DNA from: Micrococcales bacterium UBA7469
Lineage (GTDB): Bacteria; Actinomycetota; Actinomycetes; Actinomycetales; Microbacteriaceae
NCBI GenBank assembly: GCA_002479805.1
Contig: DLPB01000032.1
Location: forward strand, 1-15,677
Direction of reading: 5' to 3'
DNA length: 15,677 nucleotides
The position numbers and the translations under genes were made by a program. A model generated the notes under the pieces. The model was not told where the DNA came from and did no database searches. It was given only the letters and a program-made list of their open reading frames with translations. Below are positions 6,807 through 13,064 of this stretch, one piece after another (within the stretch, counting starts at the first letter, position 1; each line of letters starts with the position of its first letter).

Positions 6807-7782
6807 TTATAAAGACATGGCAATCGCCAAGGCCCTCAACGCCGGTCTTCAAAAGGCGATGCAGGACGATGACAAGGTATTGATTTTCGGTGAGGATGTT
6901 GCCGAGCTCGGTGGTGTATTCCGAGTCACCGAAGGTCTGCACAAGGAATTCGGTGAGAAGCGAGTATTCAACTCTCCAATTGCCGAGTCGGGAATTGTCG
7001 GAACCGCGATTGGTCTCGCTATGCGCGGTTACCGCCCGGTTGCCGAGATCCAGTTTGATGGCTTCGTTTTCCCCGCATTCAACCAAATCACCTCGCAGCT
7101 AGCAAAGCTGACCTATCGTTCCGAGGGTTTTTTGCAGATGCCGGTAGTTATTCGAATCCCATACGGTGGCGGAATTGGTGCCGTTGAGCACCACTCTGAA
7201 AGCCCAGAGGCGTATTTTGCCCACACCGCAGGACTGAGAATCATCTCGCCGTCAAATCCCAATGATGCCTATTGGATGATTCAGCAAGCGATTCAGAGCC
7301 CGGACCCGGTAATCGTCTTTGAACCTAAGCGCCGCTATTGGCAAAAGGGCCCGGTCAATTTGGATGTTGCACCAATGCCGCTGCACTCAGCCCGGTTATT
7401 GCGTGAGGGTAGCCAGGTCACGCTCTTGGCCTATGGGCCAATGGTGACCACCGCACTCCAGGCCGCTGAGATTGGTGCTGAGGAGGGCGTGAGCATCGAG
7501 GTAATTGACCTGCGCTCGCTCGCGCCAATCGACTACCCGACCATATTTGCCTCGGTTGAGAAGACTGGAAGGTTAGTAATCGCTCACGAAGCTCCAACCA
7601 ACGTTTCCCTTTCGAGCGAGATCGCGGCTCGAGTGGCTGAGCACAACTTCTACAACCTGGAGGCTCCGGTGCTTCGGGTTGGTGGATTTGATACCCCATA
7701 CCCACCTTCCAAGCTCGAGGAGGCATATCTCCCAGATGCTGACCGCATCCTCGAGGCTGTCGACAGAATCATGGCCTACTAG
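6799..7782 (+). CDS. pdhB: 2-oxo acid dehydrogenase E1 component, beta subunit
   Basis: 327 aa from ATG 6799, which overlaps the end of the alpha gene by 8 nt. Partner of E1 alpha in the alpha2beta2 heterotetramer. Visible family features are IFGEDVAELGGVF (29-41), the ThDP-activating glutamate in NSPIAESG (E63), the potassium/interface region QFDGFVFPAFNQI (85-97), the HHSES motif (131-135), ISPSNPNDAYWM (149-160) and the C-terminal transketolase-like segment with DLRSLAPID (237-245). A GTG six bases upstream (6793) is possible, but ATG SSYKDMAIAKAL is the usual opening. No strong Shine-Dalgarno is seen, so translation is probably coupled to the alpha subunit. Confidence 0.95.
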   Translation: MSSYKDMAIAKALNAGLQKAMQDDDKVLIFGEDVAELGGVFRVTEGLHKEFGEKRVFNSPIAESGIVGTAIGLAMRGYRPVAEIQFDGFVFPAFNQITSQLAKLTYRSEGFLQMPVVIRIPYGGGIGAVEHHSESPEAYFAHTAGLRIISPSNPNDAYWMIQQAIQSPDPVIVFEPKRRYWQKGPVNLDVAPMPLHSARLLREGSQVTLLAYGPMVTTALQAAEIGAEEGVSIEVIDLRSLAPIDYPTIFASVEKTGRLVIAHEAPTNVSLSSEIAARVAEHNFYNLEAPVLRVGGFDTPYPPSKLEEAYLPDADRILEAVDRIMAY

Positions 7783-7791
7783 GAGATTTGG

Positions 7792-9099
7792 ATGAGCATC
7801 GCTAAGTTCCCGCTGCCAGATGTCGGTGAAGGTCTAACCGAGGCCGAAATCGTCTCTTGGAAGGTTGCACCCGGCCAAAGGGTCGAAGTGAACCAAACCA
7901 TCTGTGAGATTGAGACTGCCAAGTCAATTGTCGAACTCCCCTGCCCATTTGAGGGCGTGGTTGAAGAGTTGCTAGCCAAAGAGGGTGAGACGGTTGAGGT
8001 GGGAACGCCCATCATTGCGGTCAATGTCACCTCTGGCCTAATCCCAACCATAACTACCTTCGATGCCCCTGCAGAGGCAGTGGCCGTTGAGACCGATACC
8101 GGAGCTGAGTACAAACTTCCCACCCTGGTTGGCTACGGCGACACCGGCGAGGCCAGCTCTCGGCGAAATCGTGCGGTTAGACAAGCCCCCATCACCACCG
8201 CAATCCCAGTTGCTATGGTGCGAGCCACCACGGCAGCCGATGCGGTCTTAGCAAAACCTCCGATCAGAAAACTGGCCAAGGAGCTCGGAGTCGACCTAAA
8301 CACCGTCTCTGGCACCGGATCACACGGTGACATCACGCGCGAGGATGTAATTGGTGCGGCAAGTCAAGCCAGCGTCTTCAAAAACCTCACTACTCCGGAC
8401 GCTCCTTCAGAGCGTGAGGAGAGAATCCCGGTCAAGGGTGTGCGCAAGGCAATTGCCAGCGCAATGGTCAAGAGCGCCTTCACTGCCCCGCACGTCAGCA
8501 TCTTCGTTGATGTTGACGCGACTAGAACCATGGAATACGTGAAGCGACTGAAAAACTCAGTCGACTTTGCAGGCATCAAGGTCACTCCGCTACTGATCAT
8601 GGCCAAGGCCATGATCTGGGCGGTTAGAAGAAACCGCATGGTGAACTCGACCTGGACCGATGAGGAGATCATCGTTCACAACTTCGTGAATCTTGGCATC
8701 GCGGCTGCGACGCCTCGAGGCTTGATTGTTCCAAACATCAAAAATGCTGATCAGATGAGCATGATCGAGCTTGCACAGGCGATCGAACAGCTGGCGGCAA
8801 CCGCGCGTGAGGGTAAGACCACCCCTGAAGACATGCGTGATGGAACCATCACCATCACCAACATTGGTGTCTTTGGTGTTGACACCGGAACCCCAATCTT
8901 GAATCCGGGCGAGGTCGGAATCGTCGCGCTGGGATCGATTCGCAAAAAGCCTTGGGTTGTCGATGACGAGATTGTGGTTCGACAGATCACCACTATCGGA
9001 GCGACTTTTGACCACCGAGTGGTCGATGGTGATGTGGCGTCCAGGTTTGTTCAAGACGTAGCCAGCGTCATCGAGGAGCCCGCGCTACTGCTTGACTAA
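7792..9099 (+). CDS. pdhC: 2-oxo acid dehydrogenase E2 component, dihydrolipoamide acyltransferase
   Basis: 435-aa core subunit that takes the acyl group from E1 onto lipoate and passes it to CoA. It has one lipoyl domain (about 3-78) with lipoyl-lysine K44 in EIETAKSIVELP. An Ala/Pro/Thr-containing linker is followed by the peripheral-subunit-binding domain (about 154-190, PPIRKLAKELGVDL and GSHGDITREDV). The catalytic domain (about 208-435) carries FDHRVVDGD with H408 and D412. ETAKS rather than ETDKA is typical of branched-chain-type actinobacterial E2. AGGAG (7781-7785) is 6 nt before the ATG. No E3 gene follows; a dihydrolipoamide dehydrogenase must be encoded elsewhere. Confidence 0.95.
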   Translation: MSIAKFPLPDVGEGLTEAEIVSWKVAPGQRVEVNQTICEIETAKSIVELPCPFEGVVEELLAKEGETVEVGTPIIAVNVTSGLIPTITTFDAPAEAVAVETDTGAEYKLPTLVGYGDTGEASSRRNRAVRQAPITTAIPVAMVRATTAADAVLAKPPIRKLAKELGVDLNTVSGTGSHGDITREDVIGAASQASVFKNLTTPDAPSEREERIPVKGVRKAIASAMVKSAFTAPHVSIFVDVDATRTMEYVKRLKNSVDFAGIKVTPLLIMAKAMIWAVRRNRMVNSTWTDEEIIVHNFVNLGIAAATPRGLIVPNIKNADQMSMIELAQAIEQLAATAREGKTTPEDMRDGTITITNIGVFGVDTGTPILNPGEVGIVALGSIRKKPWVVDDEIVVRQITTIGATFDHRVVDGDVASRFVQDVASVIEEPALLLD

Positions 9100-9105
9100 T
9101 TGGAA

Positions 9106-9122
9106 TTGACAATCATTTTCAA
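9106..9122. promoter_or_regulatory. Zur-like operator upstream of the zinc uptake operon
   Basis: TTGACAATCATTTTCAA is a 17-bp near-palindrome (one mismatched pair around central C9114) and closely resembles the known actinobacterial Zur box TGAAAATSATTTTCA. It contains the -35 hexamer TTGACA (9106-9111), so a bound repressor would block RNA polymerase. The Fur-family gene at the end of the same operon is the likely cognate regulator. Confidence 0.8.
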
Positions 9123-9135
9123 TAAGAGTTAGCAT
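9106..9135 (+). promoter_or_regulatory. znuA-like promoter, probably leaderless
   Basis: The -35 is TTGACA (9106-9111), followed by an 18-bp spacer and the -10 TAGCAT (9130-9135). The -10 ends 6 nt before the ATG at 9142, so transcription probably starts at the A of the start codon. No Shine-Dalgarno precedes the gene, which fits a leaderless mRNA. Confidence 0.7.
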
Positions 9136-9141
9136 CAAGCC

Positions 9142-10131
9142 ATGAAGAAATTTGTGATTGGCGTTGTTGCCGCAATTTCAGCGGGTATTTTGGCTGCCTT
9201 CTTCCTAGCCCCTCAACTTTTCGGTCAGGGCCAGGACCCAACTCCAACTTCATCTCCAACCCTTACTCGAGACGGTGAAACTGGCAAGGTTGCCGTTGTC
9301 ACTTCGACCGAGGTCTGGGCCAACATCACTGCCACCATCGGAGGAGACTGGGTTGATGTCAGCTCGATCGTGCCCGGTAATCAGGACCCACACTCCTACC
9401 AGGCAGCCGCTCGCGACCAGCTCGCATTCGAAGGTGCAGAGCTTGCAATCGCAAATGGCGGCGGCTATGACGATTTCATGACCCAGCTCTACGAGGCATC
9501 TGAGAAGCAAGCGATTTTCCTGAAGCTCGTCGAGGGAGAGCATCTCCATGGCGATGAAGTCGCCGCTGAGGACACTCATGCTGCCGATGAACACGCTCAC
9601 GAGAATGAGCACATCTGGTTTGACCTTGCCAAGACCGTTGCGGCCGCAGACCACATCGCAGAATCAATCATTGAGCTACGCCCAGAGGCAAAGGCTGATG
9701 TCAGTGCGAACCTAGAGTTCTTCAAGGCCGAGATGGCAAATATCGAGCTGAGGGTTGAAGCGCTCAGAGAGCGCTCCCTGGGAGCCGGATTCATCGCCTC
9801 GGAGGGCGTGGCTAATCTGCTGCTGGAACATGCAGGTTTTGAAAACCTGACCCCAGAGGCGCTGGCTGATGCCATCGAAGAGGAACGCGATGTCCCAGTC
9901 GCTGCCTTGAATGAGGCAGAAAAACTCCTCAAGAACAAGGTCGCCGCAATCTTGGTAGTGAACATCGGAACCGAAGACCAAACCTCGCAAAAGCTAAAGG
10001 CTGCAGCCGAGGCGGGCAATAGGCCGATTGTTGCCGTTGCCGAGACCCCCTCAGCCAACGCGCTGGCAACCACCGACTACCTTGATTGGCTCAACCATGT
10101 GGTCGACCAACTACAAGAGGCCATTTACTAA
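9142..10131 (+). CDS. znuA: Zinc (or Zn/Mn) ABC transporter substrate-binding protein
   Basis: 329-aa cluster A-I metal-binding protein (ZnuA/TroA/PsaA family). The N-terminus MKKFVIGVVAAISAGILAAFF is a signal sequence or membrane anchor. No lipobox cysteine is present, so attachment is probably by the uncleaved helix. Likely ligands by family position are H84 (QDPHSYQ), H157 (EHIWFD), E221 (ASEGV) and D279 (GTEDQ), a set like that of PsaA. The His/Asp/Glu-rich loop at about 134-157 is typical of zinc binders. First gene of an operon under a Zur-like box. The TAA stop abuts the TTG start of the ATPase gene. Zinc is favoured by the His-rich loop and operator; manganese cannot be excluded. Confidence 0.92.
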   Translation: MKKFVIGVVAAISAGILAAFFLAPQLFGQGQDPTPTSSPTLTRDGETGKVAVVTSTEVWANITATIGGDWVDVSSIVPGNQDPHSYQAAARDQLAFEGAELAIANGGGYDDFMTQLYEASEKQAIFLKLVEGEHLHGDEVAAEDTHAADEHAHENEHIWFDLAKTVAAADHIAESIIELRPEAKADVSANLEFFKAEMANIELRVEALRERSLGAGFIASEGVANLLLEHAGFENLTPEALADAIEEERDVPVAALNEAEKLLKNKVAAILVVNIGTEDQTSQKLKAAAEAGNRPIVAVAETPSANALATTDYLDWLNHVVDQLQEAIY

Positions 10132-10923
10132 TTGTCAGCTGTTCTAAAACTCCAAAATGCCTCGCTCACCCTCGGTGAGCGGGCAATTTGGAGCAACCTA
10201 AACTTTGAGATTCAGCCTGGAGAATTCGTTGCCGTCATTGGCGCGAACGGATCTGGTAAGTCCATGCTCTTGAAGTCGATCCTCGGTCAGCAGCGACTCA
10301 GCTCAGGATCAATCAGCTTCCTCGATCATCCTGTTGGTCACGGCACTACCCAGATCGGGTACGTTCCACAGCACCGAGCAGTCGATAGTGGTTTACCGCT
10401 TCGCGTGATCGACACGGTGCGGTTTGGTCTAGATGGCCACAGCTATGGAATCCCGATGCCTTCAAAGAGCAAGCGAAAGCTTGCCCTTGAGGCACTTCGA
10501 TCGGTGGATGCAGAGCATTTGGCTCAAAAGCCGGTCGGTTCGCTGTCCGGTGGTGAGATGCAGCGAGTCCGAGTGGCTCAAGCCCTGGTCTCTCACCCGA
10601 AGCTGATCCTGGCAGATGAGCCTTTGAGTGCACTGGATCTGCATCACCAACAGGTTGTTAGCTCCCTAATTGCCGAGCGCAGGCAAGAGGGCACCAGCGT
10701 GCTGTTTGTCACCCACGACGTGAATCCAGTGATGGACTATGTCGATCGCGTGCTTTACCTAGCTCAGGGTAGGTATTCAATTGGTACCCCTGATGAGGTG
10801 CTGAGAACAGAAGTGCTCTCCGAGCTTTATGGTGCGGAGATCGATGTCGTAAGAAACCAGGGGCGAATTGTGGTCCTTGGTGCTCACGATCACGATCATC
10901 ACGAGGACGAGGAGTGGCGCTAA
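10132..10923 (+). CDS. znuC: Zinc ABC transporter ATP-binding protein with His-rich C-terminal tail
   Basis: 263-aa ABC ATPase that energises metal import on the cytoplasmic side. Walker A GANGSGKS is at 37-44, Q-loop glutamine at Q80, signature LSGGE at 138-142, Walker B LILADEP at 158-164 and switch histidine H195. The C-terminus AHDHDHHEDEEWR (251-263) is a short His/Asp-rich tail that could bind zinc. The TTG start follows the upstream stop directly; GAGG at 10117-10120 lies 11 nt before it. The next gene starts at ATG 10923, overlapping the stop by one base (TAATG). Confidence 0.94.
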   Translation: MSAVLKLQNASLTLGERAIWSNLNFEIQPGEFVAVIGANGSGKSMLLKSILGQQRLSSGSISFLDHPVGHGTTQIGYVPQHRAVDSGLPLRVIDTVRFGLDGHSYGIPMPSKSKRKLALEALRSVDAEHLAQKPVGSLSGGEMQRVRVAQALVSHPKLILADEPLSALDLHHQQVVSSLIAERRQEGTSVLFVTHDVNPVMDYVDRVLYLAQGRYSIGTPDEVLRTEVLSELYGAEIDVVRNQGRIVVLGAHDHDHHEDEEWR

Positions 10924-11768
10924 TGGACTGGTCTCAAGTCTTCAACTTCTCGGATTACGACAAGCTGCTACCGCTTGTCACCAATTCACTAATCGCTGGG
11001 GCCTTGTTGGCATTGATTGGTGGTTTAGTTGGAGTATTCGTCATGACCAGGGAGCTCTCATTTGCCGTTCACGGCATTGCCGAGCTCTCTTTCGCCGGTG
11101 CCGCGGTGTTCTTGCTGATTGGTCTCGACGTGGTTTTGGGATCGGTCTTCGGCTCGATCATCGCTGCCGCCATAATTGCCTTTTTGGGCGAACGGGCCAA
11201 GGATCGAAACTCGATTGTGGCGGTTTTGATGCCATTTGGTTTGGGTATCGGAATCCTTGCGCTTTCGCTGTACCCCGGTCGAGCTGCCAATAAGTTCGGA
11301 CTACTCACCGGTCAGATTGTTGCGGTGGATGACCCCAAGCTGGCTTCAATGGCCGCAATCACACTAGTTGTGCTGGTAGCCATGCTGCTGATTTGGAGAC
11401 CATTGAGCTTTGCATCGCTGGATGCCGAGGTTGCGGCAGCTAGGGGAGTTCCGACTAAAACTCTGGGTGTGGTTTTTGTCCTATTGCTTGGACTGTCGGT
11501 AGCTGCTGCAGTCCAGGTGGTTGGAGCACTCTTGGTATTGGCACTCTTGGTCACTCCAGCGGCTGCTGCGCTGAGGCTCTCAAGCTCCCAGCTTTGGGTG
11601 CCAATTCTGAGTGTGATATTCGCGCTGATTGCAATGCTGGGTGGCACCTTGTTGGCACTCGGCGGCACCTTGCCAATTAGCCCGTATGTCACAACGATTT
11701 CGTTCTTGATCTACCTGAGTGCTCGCGCAATCGCGCTTAGCAGGTCAAGACTGGAGGTCAAAGCATGA
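10923..11768 (+). CDS. znuB: Zinc ABC transporter permease
   Basis: 281-aa ABC-3 family membrane permease with about eight hydrophobic segments. Family motifs are VFVMTRELSFAVHGIAELSFAGAA (around 38-61, containing H50 and E54), LDAEVAAARGVP (166-177, cytoplasmic coupling loop) and the conserved transmembrane stretch VGALLVLALLVTPAAAA (200-216). The ATG at 10923 is favoured over GTG 10914 because GGAG (10911-10914) sits 8 nt ahead of it. The stop overlaps the repressor gene start (ATGA at 11765-11768). It forms the channel with the upstream ATPase and binding protein. Confidence 0.94.
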   Translation: MDWSQVFNFSDYDKLLPLVTNSLIAGALLALIGGLVGVFVMTRELSFAVHGIAELSFAGAAVFLLIGLDVVLGSVFGSIIAAAIIAFLGERAKDRNSIVAVLMPFGLGIGILALSLYPGRAANKFGLLTGQIVAVDDPKLASMAAITLVVLVAMLLIWRPLSFASLDAEVAAARGVPTKTLGVVFVLLLGLSVAAAVQVVGALLVLALLVTPAAAALRLSSSQLWVPILSVIFALIAMLGGTLLALGGTLPISPYVTTISFLIYLSARAIALSRSRLEVKA

Positions 11769-12157
11769 CCCAGAAACGAAATACTTGGCAAAAGCTGGCC
11801 GTTCGCGAGGCGCTGAGCCAATCCCCCGGCTTTGTTTCGGCTCAACAGCTGCACTCGAGCCTCGTGCAAGGGGGTAACAAACTGGGCCTAACCACCGTGT
11901 ATCGAGCACTGACTGATTTGGTTGATAGCAATGAGGCGGACGCCCTGACCGGATCTGACGGAGAGACTCGCTATCGGATCTGCGGCACAGACCATCACCA
12001 TCACCTAATTTGCCAAAATTGCGGCAAAACTGTGGAGTTTGAGCTCACTGGGTTCGAGGCCGCCACCGAGGCGCTTGCCCTCAGCCATGGCTTCACCGGG
12101 GTATCGCACAGCATTGAGTTATTTGGAACTTGCGCCGAGTGTGGCGTGTCCAGTTGA
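11765..12157 (+). CDS. zur: Fur-family metal-responsive repressor, probably Zur
   Basis: 130 aa. The N-terminal winged-helix DNA-binding domain contains recognition helix LTTVYRAL (42-49). The C-terminal dimerisation/metal domain has HHHH (77-80), C83-x2-C86 in LICQNCG and C123-x2-C126 in GTCAECG, giving the structural zinc Cys4 site, with H115 among further sensory-site candidates. GGAGG (11753-11757) is 7 nt before the ATG, which overlaps the permease stop by 4 nt. Cotranscription with a zinc-type importer under a Zur-like box makes Zur more likely than Fur, PerR or Mur, and implies negative autoregulation. Metal specificity is inferred from context. Confidence 0.9.
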   Translation: MTQKRNTWQKLAVREALSQSPGFVSAQQLHSSLVQGGNKLGLTTVYRALTDLVDSNEADALTGSDGETRYRICGTDHHHHLICQNCGKTVEFELTGFEAATEALALSHGFTGVSHSIELFGTCAECGVSS

Positions 12158-12174
12158 TTTTTTCTAATCGGGAC

Positions 12175-12204
12175 TTGCTTTTGCCCTCGGCTTTCTCCTA
12201 AACT
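12175..12204 (+). promoter_or_regulatory. Promoter of rpmB-rpmG-rpsN
   Basis: TTGCTT (12175-12180) and TAAACT (12199-12204) are separated by 18 bp. They would give a start near 12211 and a leader of about 68 nt. No Zur-like palindrome overlaps these elements. Confidence 0.6.
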
Positions 12205-12216
12205 TGCGGGGTTGAG

Positions 12217-12231
12217 TGGGGTTCATCCCCA
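12217..12231 (+). other. Small hairpin in the rpmB leader
   Basis: TGGGG-TTCAT-CCCCA forms a 5-bp stem with a 5-nt loop close to the predicted transcript start. It has no T-run and is not a terminator. It could stabilise the mRNA or mark an autoregulatory site; no partner is recognised. Confidence 0.4.
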
Positions 12232-12278
12232 ACAATCCCAAACTTATGCTTCGGGTCATCGCGCCCCAAGGAGGAAAA

Positions 12279-12515
12279 ATGGCTGCCTACTGCCAGGTCA
12301 CCCAGACGGGTCCGCAGTTCGGTCACAATGTGTCGCACGCTCAGAACAAGACCAAGCGTCGCTTTGACCCAAACATCCAGAAGAAGACTTACTTCGTCCC
12401 ATCCATGGGTCGCAAGGTAACCCTTAACCTGTCAGCTCGCGGCATCAAGGTGATTGACGCTCGCGGCATCGAGTCCGTAGTTGCCGAGCTAGTAGCTCGC
12501 GGCGAGAAGATCTAA
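12279..12515 (+). CDS. rpmB: 50S ribosomal protein L28
   Basis: 78 aa, normal length. The N-terminus MAAYCQVTQTGPQFGHNVSH and the segment KTKRRFDPNIQKKTYFVPS are diagnostic for L28. It contains a single cysteine (C5), so it lacks the paired CxxC motifs of zinc-binding L28. AAGGAGGAAAA immediately precedes ATG 12279. The frame is open upstream to 12216, but that part is leader. First gene of a three-gene ribosomal protein operon located 121 bp downstream of the Zur-like gene. Confidence 0.97.
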   Translation: MAAYCQVTQTGPQFGHNVSHAQNKTKRRFDPNIQKKTYFVPSMGRKVTLNLSARGIKVIDARGIESVVAELVARGEKI

Positions 12516-12525
12516 GGAGTTATAG

Positions 12526-12693
12526 ATGGCCAAGGACAAGGACATCCGTCCAATCATCAAGCTCAAGTCAACCGCCGGTACTGGTTTCACCTACGTGACC
12601 AAGAAGAACCGTCGCAACGACCCAGACCGCATGGTCTTGAAGAAGTACGACCCAGTAGTGCGCAAGCACGTTGAATTCCGCGAGGAGCGCTAA
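12526..12693 (+). CDS. rpmG: 50S ribosomal protein L33
   Basis: 55-aa protein MAKDKDIRPIIKLKSTAGTG with FTYVTKKNRRNDPDRMVLKK, a clear L33. It has no cysteine and so is the zinc-independent form. AAGGAG (12514-12519) overlaps the rpmB stop codon and lies 6 nt before the ATG. Lies between rpmB and rpsN with 10-nt and 2-nt gaps. Confidence 0.97.
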   Translation: MAKDKDIRPIIKLKSTAGTGFTYVTKKNRRNDPDRMVLKKYDPVVRKHVEFREER

Positions 12694-12695
12694 GA

Positions 12696-13001
12696 ATGGC
12701 AAAGAAGAGCAAGATTGCTCGTAACGAGCAGCGCAAGGTTGTTGTTGAGCGCTACGCAGAGAAGCGTCTAGCCCTGAAGAAGGCGCTAGTTGACCCAAAC
12801 TCCACCGCTGAGCAGCGCGAAGAGGCACGTCTAGGTCTACAGAAGCTTCCTCGCAACGCAAGCCCAGTTCGCGTTCGCAGCCGTGACCTAATCGATGGCC
12901 GCCCACGTGGTGTGCTATCCAAGTTCGGTGTCAGCCGTGTTCGCTTCCGCAAGATGGCTCACGCAGGTGAACTTCCAGGTGTCACCAAGTCCAGCTGGTA
13001 A
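12696..13001 (+). CDS. rpsN: 30S ribosomal protein S14 (long, zinc-independent form)
   Basis: 101 aa. MAKKSKIARNEQRKVVVERY opens a long-form S14, and SRDLIDGRPRGVLSKFGVSR plus RFRKMAHAGELPGVTKSSW are the conserved C-terminal region. The CxxC-CxxC zinc ribbon of the 61-aa form is absent; no cysteine is present. GAGGAG (12682-12687) precedes the ATG by 8 nt. Last gene of the operon and followed by a terminator at 13017-13064. Confidence 0.97.
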   Translation: MAKKSKIARNEQRKVVVERYAEKRLALKKALVDPNSTAEQREEARLGLQKLPRNASPVRVRSRDLIDGRPRGVLSKFGVSRVRFRKMAHAGELPGVTKSSW

Positions 13002-13016
13002 CCAGATCTAAATCTG

Positions 13017-13064
13017 ATCCCGCCTAGAGAGGCCAATTACCTCTCGATGGCGGGATTAGTTTTT
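13017..13064 (+). terminator. Rho-independent terminator of rpmB-rpmG-rpsN, overlapping an antisense gene end
   Basis: ATCCCGCC (13017-13024) pairs with GGCGGGAT (13049-13056), and inner arms GAGAGG (13027-13032) and CCTCTC (13040-13045) extend the stem. A T5 run lies at 13060-13064. The stop codon and last 10 or so codons of the minus-strand gene are inside the hairpin. Confidence 0.85.

Noticed and set aside
6634..7086. 150-aa minus-strand frame across the E1 alpha/beta junction
   Set aside because: Covers two conserved plus-strand coding ends and shows no protein-family features.
8590..9054. 154-aa minus-strand frame inside the E2 gene
   Set aside because: Antisense to the conserved E2 catalytic domain, no recognisable domain or start signal; a shadow of codon bias.
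9597..10073. 158-aa minus-strand Ser/Ala-rich frame inside the znuA-like gene
   Set aside because: Low-complexity composition typical of an antisense shadow; the plus-strand gene is well supported.
12158..12278. Possible Zur box in front of rpmB
   Set aside because: No TGAAAATSATTTTCA-like palindrome is visible; only a short GC hairpin and a promoter were found.
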